From: AWTP1-18 sp036504515
GTDB lineage: Bacteria > Pseudomonadota > Gammaproteobacteria > Burkholderiales > Rhodocyclaceae
Length of the DNA stretch: 64,000 nucleotides
Direction: 5' to 3'
NCBI GenBank assembly: GCA_036504515.1
Contig: DASXVA010000009.1
Location: 372,001 to 436,000, forward strand
This document shows positions 8,451 to 18,962 of the stretch, piece by piece (the first letter of the stretch is position 1; the number at the start of each line of letters is the position of its first letter). The notes beneath the pieces are model-generated. The model made no database searches, was not told where the DNA came from, and saw only the letters and a list, made by a program, of their open reading frames with translations. A program made the position numbers and the translations under genes.

Positions 8451-11400
8451 GTGAATTTTCTTTCGAACCTGTTAAGTGCTTTAGCCGCGCCATTTCGCCA
8501 GATAATGCGCTCACTGAGCTCGGCTTTGGGCATAAGTTCTAATTCTGCTACCACCCCGTCTATTACCCCCTCATCGCCAGCTGCCAATCAGTCTGTATCC
8601 GTTCTGACTCCCGCGCAGATAGCTGCGCTGACCGCTGCACAGATTCGTGCCCTGTCTGCCGCTGATATCGCCTCCCTGACAACCGATCAGGTTGATGCCT
8701 TTACCCCCCTGCAACTCATGGAGTTGTCAACGGATCAGATCGCCAACGGTCTGACGCTGAGCCAGATTCCCACTTTCAGCATGATTCAGATTGCAGCTTT
8801 CTCGACGCTGCAAATCGAAGCCTTTACCTCTAATCAGCTTGCCAACGGCTTTACGACGACACAAGTTCAGGCTGGCCTCACCACCGATCAGATCGTTGCC
8901 CTGACAACGGGGCAGGTTGCCTCTTTGACAACTGCTCAAGTGGTTTCCCTGACAACCGCCCAAGTGCGTGTGATGGAAACTGTGGATATTGCCGCTCTCA
9001 AAACGAGCCAGATTGCAGCCCTGACCACGGATCAAATTCAGGCTGGACTTAATACAGCACAACTGGTTGCCTTGACGACCGCGCAGGCAGGTGCGCTGAC
9101 CACCGGGCAGTTGGTTGCATTGACCACGACCCAGCTTGGTGCCTTTGAGACGGTGGACATCGCCGCCCTCAAAACGAATCAAATCGCTGCGCTGACGACA
9201 AACCAAGTTCAGGCAGGTCTTACGACGGCACAAGTGGTTGCGTTGACGACAGCACAAGCCGGTGCTTTGACCACCGGTCAGCTGGTTGCACTGACCACTA
9301 CCCAACTTGGGGCCATGGAGACGGTAGATATTGCCGCTCTCAAAACGAGCCAGATTGCTGCTCTGACCACAGATCAAATTCAGACTGGACTTAATACAGC
9401 GCAGCTGATTGCCTTGACGACAGCGCAGGTCGGGGCACTGACCACTGGTCAGCTAGTTGCGTTGACCACCGCCCAGCTTGGTGCCTTGGAAACGGTGGAT
9501 ATCGCCGCACTTCAAACCAGCCAGGTTGCTGCCCTGACGACGAATCAAATTCAGGCCGGCCTTACGACTACGCAGCTGGCTGCACTGACCACGGCAGAGG
9601 TTGCTGCTCTGACGACAACGCAAGTTCAGGATGGTCTTACGACGGCACAACTGGTTGCCTTGACTACAACGCAAGCGGGTGCCTTGACAACCGATCAGTT
9701 GGTTGCCTTGACTACGACTCAGATCAGTGTGATTGAAACGGTGGATATTTCCGCCCTCAATACCCACCAGATTGCAGCACTAACCACAGATCAGATTCGC
9801 TCCGGTTTGACGACTAGTCAGTTGATTGCTCTGACGACAACCCAAGTCGGCGCCTTAACCACAACTGAGCTAGCCATTGGCTTGAGTACTGCTCAGCTTG
9901 CCCTGTTGTCCACTGCTCAGGTTGCCAGCCTGACTTCAGGCCAGATTTCTGCCCTGACTACGGATCAAATCCAGTCCGGGTTGAGTACTTATCAACTCGT
10001 TGCTCTTACGACCTCAGGTATTACTGGGCTGACGACCAATCAACTTCACAGCGGCATCACCACCGATCAGCTTGTGGCTTTGACCACCGCACAAGTGGCC
10101 GCCTTGACTTCCAGTCAGGTGGCTTCTCTCTCTACCACGCAGATTAGCGTGATGGAAACAGTGGACATTGCGTCCCTGACTACCAGCCAGGTTGCTGCTC
10201 TTACAACGGCCCAAGTTAATGCCGGTCTGACGAGTGATCAGTTGTTGTCTCTCACAACCGCCCAGATTGCAGCACTTTCGACTGATGATATTGCGAGCCT
10301 GAGCACGGCTCAAATTGCATTACTGACTACTGGCCAAGTTGCCAGTTTGACCTCGGTGCAGGTTCCAGCCCTGACGACGGTACAAATTCAGGTTGGCCTG
10401 AGTACGACCCAGTTTGCTGCACTGACAACCGTGGAAGTCGCTGCGCTGACAACGACGCAAATCCAGAATGGCCTGACGACTGCTCAACTTGTAGCCCTGA
10501 CGACTACGCAAACGGAAGCCTTGACGACAGAGCAAGTGGCATCTTTGACGACAGCTCAAGTCGCCGTCATGGAAACCGTTGATATCGCTTCACTGACGAC
10601 AAGCCAGGTCGCAGCTCTGACGACAGCCCAAGTTCGGGCGGGACTGACAACTGACCAATTGTTGTCCCTGACAACAAACCAAATCGGCGCATTGTCGACC
10701 AATGACATAGCCAACGGTTTGAGTACTGCGCAGCTTGCTTTGTTGACCACGAGCCAAATTGCCAGCCTTACGACTGCGCAGATACCAGCTCTGACTACAG
10801 ATCAAATTCAGTCTGGTCTCAGTACTGATCAGCTTATTGTCTTGACTACCAATGATGTCGCAGCCCTGACGACAACCCAAATCAAGAATGGCTTGACGAC
10901 GGCTCAGGTCGTTGCTCTGACAACAGGGCAAGTTGTTGCCCTGACGACGGATCAAGTGGCATCCCTGACCACTACCCAAGTTAGTGTGATGGAGACAGCG
11001 GACATTGTGTCCCTGACGACATCCCAAATTTCGGCCCTGACGACGGACCAGATCCATTCAGGTTTGACGACAGATCAACTGTTATCACTGACAACGACCC
11101 AGATCGGAGCCCTGTCGACTAACGATATTGCGAATGGTCTGAGTACTGATCAAGTCGCCGCCCTGACCACGGCCCAGATTGTCAGCCTGACCACGGCCCA
11201 GATTCCAGCCCTAACCACGACTCAACTGCACAGCGGTCTGACCACGACTCAGTTGATTGCTTTGACGACGGGGCAAGTCGCCTCCTTGACCACGAATCAA
11301 GTCATTGCGTTGACCACCGCCCAGATCGGTGTAATGGAAACGGTGGATATCGCTTCACTGACAACAAACCAAGTCGCAGCTCTGACTACTGACCAGATCC

Positions 11401-14400
11401 GTTCAGGTTTGACGACCGATCAGCTGTTGTCTCTGACAACTGTCCAGATCGGAGCCCTGTCGACTAACGATATTGCGAATGGTCTGAGTACTGATCAAGT
11501 CGCCGCCCTGACCACGACCCAGATTGTTAGCCTGACCACGGTCCAGATTCCGGCATTGACCACGACCCAGCTCAATAGTGGTCTGACTACAGCCCAGTTA
11601 ATTGCTTTGACGACGGCGCAAGTCGCCTCCTTGACGACGGATCAAGTGGTTTCCCTGACCACTGCCCAGATTAACGCGCTGGAGACGGTTGATTTTGCTT
11701 CGCTGACAACGAGTCAAATTGCTGCATTGACTACTGCCCAGATTGCCGCGCTGACGACGGCGGACGTTGTAGCCCTGACGACCAGGCAGGTTGGTGCTTT
11801 GACGACGGATCAGTTGGTGGTCCTGAGTTCCACCCAGCTGGGTGCAATGGAAACTGTGGACGTTGCCTCTCTGACGACTAGTCAAATTGCCGCCCTGACC
11901 ACGAGTCAAATCCAGTTGGGCTTGAGCACAGCACAAATCGTTGCCTTGAGTACGGCTGATGTTGCTTCCCTGACTACAACCCAGATCCAGGAAGGCCTGA
12001 CGACGGCTCAACTTGTGGCCTTGACCACGGGACAAGTTGGCGCACTGACCACGGATCAATTGGTTGCTCTGACTACCGCACAAGTAGGTGCGATGGAGAC
12101 GGTGGATATTGCATCGCTCAAGACGAGTCAGATTGTCGCCTTGACGACAGATCAGATCCGCTCTGGCTTGACCTCAGACCAATTGCTAGCTCTGACAACG
12201 AAGCAAATCAGCGCTTTGACGACCAATGAGTTGGCCAACGGCCTGAGTACTGCGCAATTAGCAATCCTTACGACGAACCAGATCGTCAGCTTGACCACGA
12301 GCCAAGTCCCGGCGCTGACCACCACTCAAGTTCAAAGTGGTCTTACTACGGCGCAATTAGTTGCCTTGACAACAGCGCAAGTCGATTCTCTGACGACGGA
12401 TCAACTGGTTTCTCTCACCACCACCCAGGTCGGTGTGATGGAAACGGTCGATATTGCTGCCCTTACAACTACCCAGATAGCCGCTTTGACCACTACTCAG
12501 GTTCAGGCTGGGCTGACCACGGCACAAGTGATTGCCTTGACCACTGCGCAAGTGGACGCACTGACCACGGATCAATTGGTTGCCCTGACGACAACACAAA
12601 TTGCGGCCGTGGAAACGGTTGATCTTGCTTCCCTCAAGACCAATCAGATTGCTGCTCTGACCACGGATCAAGTTCATGCCGGCTTGAGTACTACCCAAGT
12701 CGCCGCCTTGACCACAGCCGAAGTCGCTGCACTGACAACCACTCAGGTGCAGGCTGGTTTGACTACAGCACAAGTGATTGCCTTGACCACTGCACAAGTG
12801 GACGCCCTGACCACGGATCAATTAGTCGCCCTGACTACGACGCAGCTTGGTGCCGTGGAAACGATTGATCTTGCTTCCCTCAAGACCAGTCAAATTACTG
12901 CTCTGACCACGGATCAAATTCATGCCGGCTTGAGTACTACCCAAGTCGCCGCCCTGACCACGGCTGAAGTCGCTGCGCTGACCACTGCCCAAGTGCAGAG
13001 TGGCCTGACTACCGGACAGGTAGTCGCCTTGACCACAGGGCAATTCAGAGCCCTGACCACGGATCAATTGATCGCCCTGACGACAGCGCAAGTTGCTGCA
13101 ATGGAAACGATTGATCTTGCTTCCCTCAAGACCAGTCAAATTGCCGCTCTGACCACGGATCAAATCCATGCAGGCTTAAGCACTACCCAAGTCGCCGCCC
13201 TGGCCACGGCTGAAGTCGCTGCCCTGACCACTACCCAAGTGCAGGGTGGCCTGACGACCGCGCAAGTCGTTGCCCTAACGACGGGACAAGTGGTTGCCTT
13301 GACCACGGATCAACTGGTTGCTTTGACTACGACTCAGTTGGGTGCGATGGAAACGGTGGATGTTGCCGCCCTCAAGACTAGCCAGATCGCTGCCTTGACC
13401 ACTGACCAGATTCGTTCTGGGCTGACCTCCGACCAGTTGCTTGCCCTGACGACTGCCCAGATTGCTGCGCTAACGACGAATGAACTCGCCAACGGCCTGA
13501 GTACTACTCAAGTGGCTATCTTGACGACGACCCAGATCGCTAGTCTGACCACCACTCAAGTTCCGGCCCTGACCACAAGTCAGGTTCAAAGCGGCTTAAC
13601 CTCTGCACAACTGATTGCCCTGACCACTGCGCAAGTGAACTCGCTGACGACGGATCAGCTGGTCGCACTGACTACCGCTCAGGTAGGTGTGATGGAAACG
13701 GTGGATATTGCCGCCCTCAAAACCAGTCAAATTGTTGCCCTGACAACCACGCAAGTTCAAGCCGGTTTGACCACCGCACAAGTCATTGCTTTGACCACAG
13801 GTCAGGTCAGTTCATTGACAACAGATCAATTGGTGGCCCTGACGACGACTCAGTTGGGGGCAATGGAGACAGTTGATGTCGCTTCGCTCAAGACGAGCCA
13901 GGTAGCAGTTCTGACGACGGACCAGATTCACGCCGGGCTGAGTACTGCCCAAGTAGCCGCCCTGACCACAACTGAAGTCGCCGCTTTAACGACCACCCAG
14001 GTCCAGAGCGGTCTCACCACAGCTCAGCTTATCGCCTTGACAACAGGGCAAGTGGTTGCTTTGACCACCGATCAACTGGTAGCCCTGACCACTGCGCAAT
14101 TGGGTGCCATGGAGACAGTGGATGTTGCTTCGCTGAAGACTAGCCAGATCGTCGCCCTGACGACAGACCAGATTCGTTCAGGCCTGAATTCTGATCAGTT
14201 GATTGCGCTGACAACCAACCAGATCGCTGCCCTGACGACAAACGAACTCGCTAACGGTCTTAGTACGACACAAGTCGCTAGTTTGACGACCACGCAAATT
14301 GCCAGTCTGACCACGTCGCAGATTTCAGCCTTGACCACGACTCAGGTCCAGAGCGGTTTGACTACGGCGCAAGTGGTTGCCTTGACAACAGGTCAAGTCA

Positions 14401-17400
14401 GTTCATTGACGACGGATCAGTTGGTGGCTTTGACGACCACGCAGCTGGGGGCGATGAGGACCGTGGATGTTGCCGCACTCAAAACGAGCCAGATTGTCGC
14501 CCTGACCACAGATCAAATCCATGCTGGTTTAAGCACCACCCAGGTTGCCGCCCTGACCACGGCTGAAGTCGCCGCCTTGACGACAACGCAAGTCCAGAGC
14601 GGTCTTAACACCGCACAAGTAATTGCCTTGACCACGGGACAGGTAGCCGCCCTAACGACGGACCAGTTGGTATCTCTGACCACCACGCAATTGGGTGCCA
14701 TGGAGACGGTGGATGTCGCTTCGCTGAAGACCGGTCAGGTCGCTGCCCTGACGACGGATCAGATCTACGCAGGTTTGAGTACTACCCAAGTCGCTGCCCT
14801 GACTACGGCTGAAGTCGCCGCCTTGACGACAACCCAGGTTCGAAGCGGTCTTAACACCGCACAAGTGATTGCCCTGACCACGGGACAGGTAGCCGCGCTA
14901 ACGACGGACCAGTTGGTATCTCTGACCACCACGCAATTGGGTGCCATGGAGACGGTGGATGTCGCTTCGCTGAAGACCGGTCAGGTCGCTGCGCTGACGA
15001 CAGATCAAATCTACGAAGGTTTGAGCACTACCCAAGTTGCCGCCCTGACCACGGCTGAAGTCGCCGCCTTGACGACAAACCAGGTCCAGAGTGGTCTCAA
15101 CACAGCACAAGTGATTGCGCTGACCACCGGGCAGGTTACTGCTCTGACGACGACACAACTGGTAGCTCTTACTTCTGCCCAATTGGGTGCGATGGAAACG
15201 GTGGATATTGCCGCCCTCAAGACAAGCCAGATTGCTGCCTTGACCACCGATCAAATTCAGACAGGGCTGAGTACTGACCAAGTCGTAGCTCTGACCACGG
15301 CTGAAGTGGCCGCGCTGACTACTACGCAGGTTCAGCATGGTCTGACCACGACACAAATTGTGGCCCTGACCACAGCACAAGTGGGGGCTTTGACGACAGC
15401 GCAACTGGTTTCGCTTACTTCTAGTCAAATTTCAGCCCTGACGACGGATCAAATCCAGCGGGGATTGAGTACGACGCAGGTGGCTGCTTTGACCACAGCG
15501 GAAGTCGCCGCTTTGACGACTACTCAGGTTCAGGCCGGTCTGACCACGGCTCAACTCGTTGCCTTGACCACGGCCCAGGTCAGTTCCCTGACAACGGATC
15601 AGCTAGTGGCTTTGACCACCACGCAACTTGGTGCGATGGAAACGGTTGATCTTGCTTCACTCAGGACCAGCCAGATTGTTGCCCTGACGACAGACCAGAT
15701 CTACGCAGGTCTGAGCACCGCCCAAGTGGCATCCCTAACCACAACTGAAGTTGCAGCCCTGACAACCACTCAAGTTCAAGTCGGTCTTACATCGGCGCAG
15801 CTTGTGGCTCTGACGACAGGACAAGTAGCATCCCTGACAACAGATCAGTTGGTTTCCTTGACAACCGCTCAGGTGGGAGTGATGGAAACGGTTGATCTTG
15901 CTTCACTCAGGACCAGCCAGATTGTTGCCCTGACGACGGATCAGATTTACGCAGGTTTGAGCACCACCCAAGTGGCATCCCTGACCACGGCTGAAGTCGC
16001 CGCCTTGACGACAACGCAAGTCCAGAGCGGTCTTAACACCGCACAAGTAATTGCCCTGAGCACGGGACAGGTAGCCGCGCTAACGACGGACCAGTTGGTA
16101 TCTCTGACCACAATGCAGTTGGGCGCCATGGAGACGGTGGATGTCGCCTCACTGCGGACCAGTCAGGTCGCCGCGCTGACGACAGATCAAATCTACGAAG
16201 GTTTGAGCACTACTCAAATCGCAGCACTGACTACGGCTGAGGTCGCAGCCCTGACGACTACCCAGGTTCAAAGCGGGTTGACCACCGCGCAACTTGTGGC
16301 TTTGACCACGGCCCAGGTCGGTGCCTTGACGACCAATCAATTGGTTTCTCTGACCACAAGCCAGGTCGGTGTGCTCGAGACTGTCGATGTCGCAGCGCTT
16401 AAAACCAGCCAGATCATTGCTCTGACGACAGATCAGATTCACTCTGGCTTGTTGACGGATCAGGTGGCGGCGCTGACAACGGTCCAGATCGCCGCCTTGA
16501 CGAGTACGCAATTTGCGGCCTTGACCAGTGCTCAACTTGCAGCGATGCAAAGCTCTGGTCTATCTGTCTTGAGTACCAGCCAGATTGCTGCCTTGTCGAC
16601 AGATACGATTGCTAATGTTCTGACGACTTCGCAAATCGCCGCATTGACGACTGCACAAATCGCTGCATTGACAACAGACCAAATTTCCGCGCTGACGACT
16701 ACCCAACTCCAGACGGGTCTGACAACGACTCAAATTGCAGCATTGACGACGGCTGAATTGGCAGCACTAACCACAACCCAGATCCAGAGTGGTCTTACGA
16801 CAGATCAACTAGTTGCTCTGACAACCTCGCAAGTGAGGGCATTGACTACCGATCAGCTCGTTTCTTTGACGACAACCCAGATTGGGGCAATGGAGACAGT
16901 GGATATCGCTGCTCTTAAGACCAGTCAGGTGGTTGCTTTGACCACGGCTGAAGTTATTGCGCTGACGACAGCACAAGTGGGAGCCCTGACCACGAATCAA
17001 CTCGTTTCGCTGACTACTACACAGATCGGTTCCATGGAAACGGTGGATATTGCGGCACTCAAGACCAGTCAAATTGCGGCATTGACCACGAGCCAGATTG
17101 CCTCTGGGCTTACGACTACGCAAGTGGTCGCCTTGACTACGGCAGAGGTGTCTGCCTTGACGACAACCCAGGTCTTGAGCGGTTTGACCACTGATCAAGT
17201 CGCTGCGCTGACAACTACCCAAGTTCAGTCTGGTCTGACAACGGATCAGGTTCACGTGCTTAGCACGGATCAGGTTGTAGCCTTCTCGACGGATCAGCGT
17301 GCGGCCCTGACCACGACACAATTGGCGTATATGACGGATCAAACGTCATACATCTTCCAGCATGCAACACCTATCGTCCTGGATTTGAACGGCGATGGCA

Positions 17401-18218
17401 TATCTACTCAGAGTGTTATGAGTGGCGTCCAGTTTGATATTTCGGCAACCGGTCAAAAGGTGAATACGGGCTGGGTTACCGGCGGTGATGGTTTGCTGGT
17501 GATGGATCGCAATCGCGATGGCATCGTGAATGATGGCAGTGAGTTGTTCGGTAGCGCCACCAAGCTTTCCAATGGTGAGAAAGCAGCTAACGGCTACGTT
17601 GCCATGGCCGCGATGGATAGCAATGGTGACGGTGTCCTGAGTCAAGCCGATGCCGGCTGGGCAGACCTCAAGGTATGGGTGGATACAAACTCAGACGGTA
17701 TCAGCCAAGCAGGGGAGCTTCATACCCTTGATTCGCTGGGAATCACCAAGCTTGACCTTACTGCGACGAGTTCTACTACCCAAGACAATGGAAATCTGAT
17801 TGGTTTGACCTCTAGTTATGAAACTACGAATGGTGCGACTCATCAGATGGCTGACGTCTGGTTCGCTGTAGATAGCGCTACGAGTAGTACGACTACCACT
17901 ACCACGACAACAACAACGGCTACCTCGAGTGTGCTGGGTTCTAGTGTGAGTAGTTTGGTCGGTGCTATCTCTTCCTATACCAGCACGCAAGATTCAAGTT
18001 CATCAAGCAGTGGGTCGAGTACCTTGGCTGCATTGACAACAAGTCAGACGACTGTCGCTATCGGTGGCATGGTCGATGTATTGAAGTCCTTTGATGCCAA
18101 CGGGAATTTGCTGGGCACAACGCCATTGGCTCAGTCGGCGACGACCATCACTCCATTGGTAAATACGACGAGCCTCACTAACTTGACCACCGGAACCCTG
18201 GTCGCAACCAGCAAGTAG
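8451..18218 (+). CDS. Giant octad-repeat protein with C-terminal calcium-binding exoprotein domain
   Basis: One uninterrupted frame encodes 3,255 residues. Residues 1-51 are an amphipathic, Ser-rich head with no clear Sec signal. Residues 52 to about 2960 are tandem 8-residue units of the type LTTxQ[I/V/L]xA, with a 9-residue variant ending xxG. About 30 units are replaced by a variant centred on ETVD. From residue 2973 the C-terminal domain has VLDLNGDGI, MDRNRDGIVNDGSELFG, MDSNGDGVLS and VDTNSDGISQAGEL, which are DxNxDG-type calcium loops, and later MADVWFAVD, a pattern seen at the ends of large secreted calcium-binding proteins. A Thr/Ser-rich linker and a short tail follow. RTX nonapeptides are absent. 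The GTG start has GAGGA seven bases upstream. I infer a surface or secreted protein, perhaps exported by type I secretion, but no exporter gene is in the window. Function unknown. Confidence 0.9.
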   Translation: MNFLSNLLSALAAPFRQIMRSLSSALGISSNSATTPSITPSSPAANQSVSVLTPAQIAALTAAQIRALSAADIASLTTDQVDAFTPLQLMELSTDQIANGLTLSQIPTFSMIQIAAFSTLQIEAFTSNQLANGFTTTQVQAGLTTDQIVALTTGQVASLTTAQVVSLTTAQVRVMETVDIAALKTSQIAALTTDQIQAGLNTAQLVALTTAQAGALTTGQLVALTTTQLGAFETVDIAALKTNQIAALTTNQVQAGLTTAQVVALTTAQAGALTTGQLVALTTTQLGAMETVDIAALKTSQIAALTTDQIQTGLNTAQLIALTTAQVGALTTGQLVALTTAQLGALETVDIAALQTSQVAALTTNQIQAGLTTTQLAALTTAEVAALTTTQVQDGLTTAQLVALTTTQAGALTTDQLVALTTTQISVIETVDISALNTHQIAALTTDQIRSGLTTSQLIALTTTQVGALTTTELAIGLSTAQLALLSTAQVASLTSGQISALTTDQIQSGLSTYQLVALTTSGITGLTTNQLHSGITTDQLVALTTAQVAALTSSQVASLSTTQISVMETVDIASLTTSQVAALTTAQVNAGLTSDQLLSLTTAQIAALSTDDIASLSTAQIALLTTGQVASLTSVQVPALTTVQIQVGLSTTQFAALTTVEVAALTTTQIQNGLTTAQLVALTTTQTEALTTEQVASLTTAQVAVMETVDIASLTTSQVAALTTAQVRAGLTTDQLLSLTTNQIGALSTNDIANGLSTAQLALLTTSQIASLTTAQIPALTTDQIQSGLSTDQLIVLTTNDVAALTTTQIKNGLTTAQVVALTTGQVVALTTDQVASLTTTQVSVMETADIVSLTTSQISALTTDQIHSGLTTDQLLSLTTTQIGALSTNDIANGLSTDQVAALTTAQIVSLTTAQIPALTTTQLHSGLTTTQLIALTTGQVASLTTNQVIALTTAQIGVMETVDIASLTTNQVAALTTDQIRSGLTTDQLLSLTTVQIGALSTNDIANGLSTDQVAALTTTQIVSLTTVQIPALTTTQLNSGLTTAQLIALTTAQVASLTTDQVVSLTTAQINALETVDFASLTTSQIAALTTAQIAALTTADVVALTTRQVGALTTDQLVVLSSTQLGAMETVDVASLTTSQIAALTTSQIQLGLSTAQIVALSTADVASLTTTQIQEGLTTAQLVALTTGQVGALTTDQLVALTTAQVGAMETVDIASLKTSQIVALTTDQIRSGLTSDQLLALTTKQISALTTNELANGLSTAQLAILTTNQIVSLTTSQVPALTTTQVQSGLTTAQLVALTTAQVDSLTTDQLVSLTTTQVGVMETVDIAALTTTQIAALTTTQVQAGLTTAQVIALTTAQVDALTTDQLVALTTTQIAAVETVDLASLKTNQIAALTTDQVHAGLSTTQVAALTTAEVAALTTTQVQAGLTTAQVIALTTAQVDALTTDQLVALTTTQLGAVETIDLASLKTSQITALTTDQIHAGLSTTQVAALTTAEVAALTTAQVQSGLTTGQVVALTTGQFRALTTDQLIALTTAQVAAMETIDLASLKTSQIAALTTDQIHAGLSTTQVAALATAEVAALTTTQVQGGLTTAQVVALTTGQVVALTTDQLVALTTTQLGAMETVDVAALKTSQIAALTTDQIRSGLTSDQLLALTTAQIAALTTNELANGLSTTQVAILTTTQIASLTTTQVPALTTSQVQSGLTSAQLIALTTAQVNSLTTDQLVALTTAQVGVMETVDIAALKTSQIVALTTTQVQAGLTTAQVIALTTGQVSSLTTDQLVALTTTQLGAMETVDVASLKTSQVAVLTTDQIHAGLSTAQVAALTTTEVAALTTTQVQSGLTTAQLIALTTGQVVALTTDQLVALTTAQLGAMETVDVASLKTSQIVALTTDQIRSGLNSDQLIALTTNQIAALTTNELANGLSTTQVASLTTTQIASLTTSQISALTTTQVQSGLTTAQVVALTTGQVSSLTTDQLVALTTTQLGAMRTVDVAALKTSQIVALTTDQIHAGLSTTQVAALTTAEVAALTTTQVQSGLNTAQVIALTTGQVAALTTDQLVSLTTTQLGAMETVDVASLKTGQVAALTTDQIYAGLSTTQVAALTTAEVAALTTTQVRSGLNTAQVIALTTGQVAALTTDQLVSLTTTQLGAMETVDVASLKTGQVAALTTDQIYEGLSTTQVAALTTAEVAALTTNQVQSGLNTAQVIALTTGQVTALTTTQLVALTSAQLGAMETVDIAALKTSQIAALTTDQIQTGLSTDQVVALTTAEVAALTTTQVQHGLTTTQIVALTTAQVGALTTAQLVSLTSSQISALTTDQIQRGLSTTQVAALTTAEVAALTTTQVQAGLTTAQLVALTTAQVSSLTTDQLVALTTTQLGAMETVDLASLRTSQIVALTTDQIYAGLSTAQVASLTTTEVAALTTTQVQVGLTSAQLVALTTGQVASLTTDQLVSLTTAQVGVMETVDLASLRTSQIVALTTDQIYAGLSTTQVASLTTAEVAALTTTQVQSGLNTAQVIALSTGQVAALTTDQLVSLTTMQLGAMETVDVASLRTSQVAALTTDQIYEGLSTTQIAALTTAEVAALTTTQVQSGLTTAQLVALTTAQVGALTTNQLVSLTTSQVGVLETVDVAALKTSQIIALTTDQIHSGLLTDQVAALTTVQIAALTSTQFAALTSAQLAAMQSSGLSVLSTSQIAALSTDTIANVLTTSQIAALTTAQIAALTTDQISALTTTQLQTGLTTTQIAALTTAELAALTTTQIQSGLTTDQLVALTTSQVRALTTDQLVSLTTTQIGAMETVDIAALKTSQVVALTTAEVIALTTAQVGALTTNQLVSLTTTQIGSMETVDIAALKTSQIAALTTSQIASGLTTTQVVALTTAEVSALTTTQVLSGLTTDQVAALTTTQVQSGLTTDQVHVLSTDQVVAFSTDQRAALTTTQLAYMTDQTSYIFQHATPIVLDLNGDGISTQSVMSGVQFDISATGQKVNTGWVTGGDGLLVMDRNRDGIVNDGSELFGSATKLSNGEKAANGYVAMAAMDSNGDGVLSQADAGWADLKVWVDTNSDGISQAGELHTLDSLGITKLDLTATSSTTQDNGNLIGLTSSYETTNGATHQMADVWFAVDSATSSTTTTTTTTTTATSSVLGSSVSSLVGAISSYTSTQDSSSSSSGSSTLAALTTSQTTVAIGGMVDVLKSFDANGNLLGTTPLAQSATTITPLVNTTSLTNLTTGTLVATSK
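8604..17330 (+). repeat. Coding tandem repeat, 24/27-bp units
   Basis: The repeat region inside the giant gene is built from 24-base units (8 codons) with interspersed 27-base units. The consensus unit is Leu-Thr-Thr-x-Gln-Ile/Val-x-Ala. Dividing the length by the unit size suggests about 350 units. Synonymous codons vary freely (all four Thr codons, several Leu codons) while the protein pattern is kept, so most units are old and held by selection on the protein. Confidence 0.95.
14454..15191 (+). repeat. Three tandem 246-bp higher-order repeats
   Basis: Blocks at 14454-14699, 14700-14945 and 14946-15191 each encode 82 residues, that is ten units, starting at the [M][E/R]TVD variant unit. 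Long stretches around the block joins are identical at DNA level, unlike most of the gene, so these are recent segmental duplications. A related block recurs near 15900-16140. Confidence 0.85.
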
Positions 18219-18243
18219 TTTCTGTAGACGTCGGATAGGCACC

Positions 18244-18278
18244 AAAAGAGACAGAGTCATAGACTCTGTCTCTTTTTT
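18244..18278 (+). terminator. Strong rho-independent terminator after the giant gene
   Basis: AGAGACAGAGTC and GACTCTGTCTCT pair as a perfect 12-base stem around the loop ATA, extended by A/T pairs and followed by TTTTTT. It lies 26 bases after the stop codon. Confidence 0.95.
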
Positions 18279-18419
18279 GTAGGTTAGGTGGAGGGATACT
18301 GCATGCCCTTACGGACTGATGGAAGGGCTTTAAAGGTAAGTCCCATGGGCTTGACGCTATTGGAGTCCTCTCCTTTGTCAAGCCCCAATAGGTGGATTTC
18401 TCCGAGAACGTTCTAAACG

Positions 18420-18842
18420 CTATCTGCCTTTGTTGCCAAACTTCTCAATCAACTGTCCCAGTTTTTCAGTCTTACGTTGTTCCGCAATCTGAGCCTGCTT
18501 TACCTGCTCTGCCAATTTCTTGCTCTCGGCTTTTTTCTTGAATCGTTCCTTCAACTTTTCAGCCGAATACTTGCGCTGTTCATCCGTAACCTCGCCAGCC
18601 TGGTTCCCCTCCAAATCAAAGCGATGGGTCGCTTTCTCCATGACCTTGAGGTAGGGAGTCGATGCCGTGTGATAGCGAAGGGCGGCAACGAGGGCTTTAC
18701 TGTTGATATCCGGGTGAAGAGTGCTTAACTGTTTGTTGATGCCGATGGCGAGGGGCAAACAGTTTTTGAAGATGGGGTATTGGGCGGCAAGGGTGGCCAG
18801 AATGGCGCGGGCAGAGCTGGTAGTAGCGATCGGACTGTTCAT
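18420..18842 (-). CDS. ProQ/FinO domain RNA-binding protein
   Basis: The 140-residue protein has the ProQ/FinO core at about residues 15-95: YPIFKNCLPLAIGINKQL, then ALRYHTASTPYLKVM and RFDLEGNQAGEVTDEQRKYS. A Lys/Glu/Gln-rich, coiled-coil-like tail follows (residues ~93-140). The family binds structured small RNAs and mRNA 3' ends as an RNA chaperone; short forms like this occur in beta- and gammaproteobacteria and on plasmids. It stands 201 bases from the giant gene's stop, convergent with it, and heads a run of small minus-strand genes. Confidence 0.88.
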   Translation of the reverse strand: MNSPIATTSSARAILATLAAQYPIFKNCLPLAIGINKQLSTLHPDINSKALVAALRYHTASTPYLKVMEKATHRFDLEGNQAGEVTDEQRKYSAEKLKERFKKKAESKKLAEQVKQAQIAEQRKTEKLGQLIEKFGNKGR

Positions 18843-18962
18843 GGAGCGATGAGGATGAGGGGCAAAGTCAGACTTTACGATAAAGTTGCCGCCTCGGTTT
18901 TAGCTGACAATATAAATATTGGCTAATGGAAGCCAGAGTCACCATGGCTCCGGTGACTTTGC

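Noticed and set aside
8604..17330. CRISPR-like periodic repeats
   Set aside because: The period is 24/27 bases with no spacers, the frame is open throughout, and variation is mostly synonymous, so the repeats are coding.
8727..17342. Many minus-strand open frames antisense to the giant repeat gene, rich in Gly, Arg, Gln and Asn
   Set aside because: They result from the 24-base coding period lacking stops on the other strand; they have no start context, and their residues simply mirror the repeat.
17367..18218. RTX toxin C-terminus
   Set aside because: Calcium loops of the DxNxDG type are present, but no GGxGxD nonapeptide repeats, so RTX is not supported.
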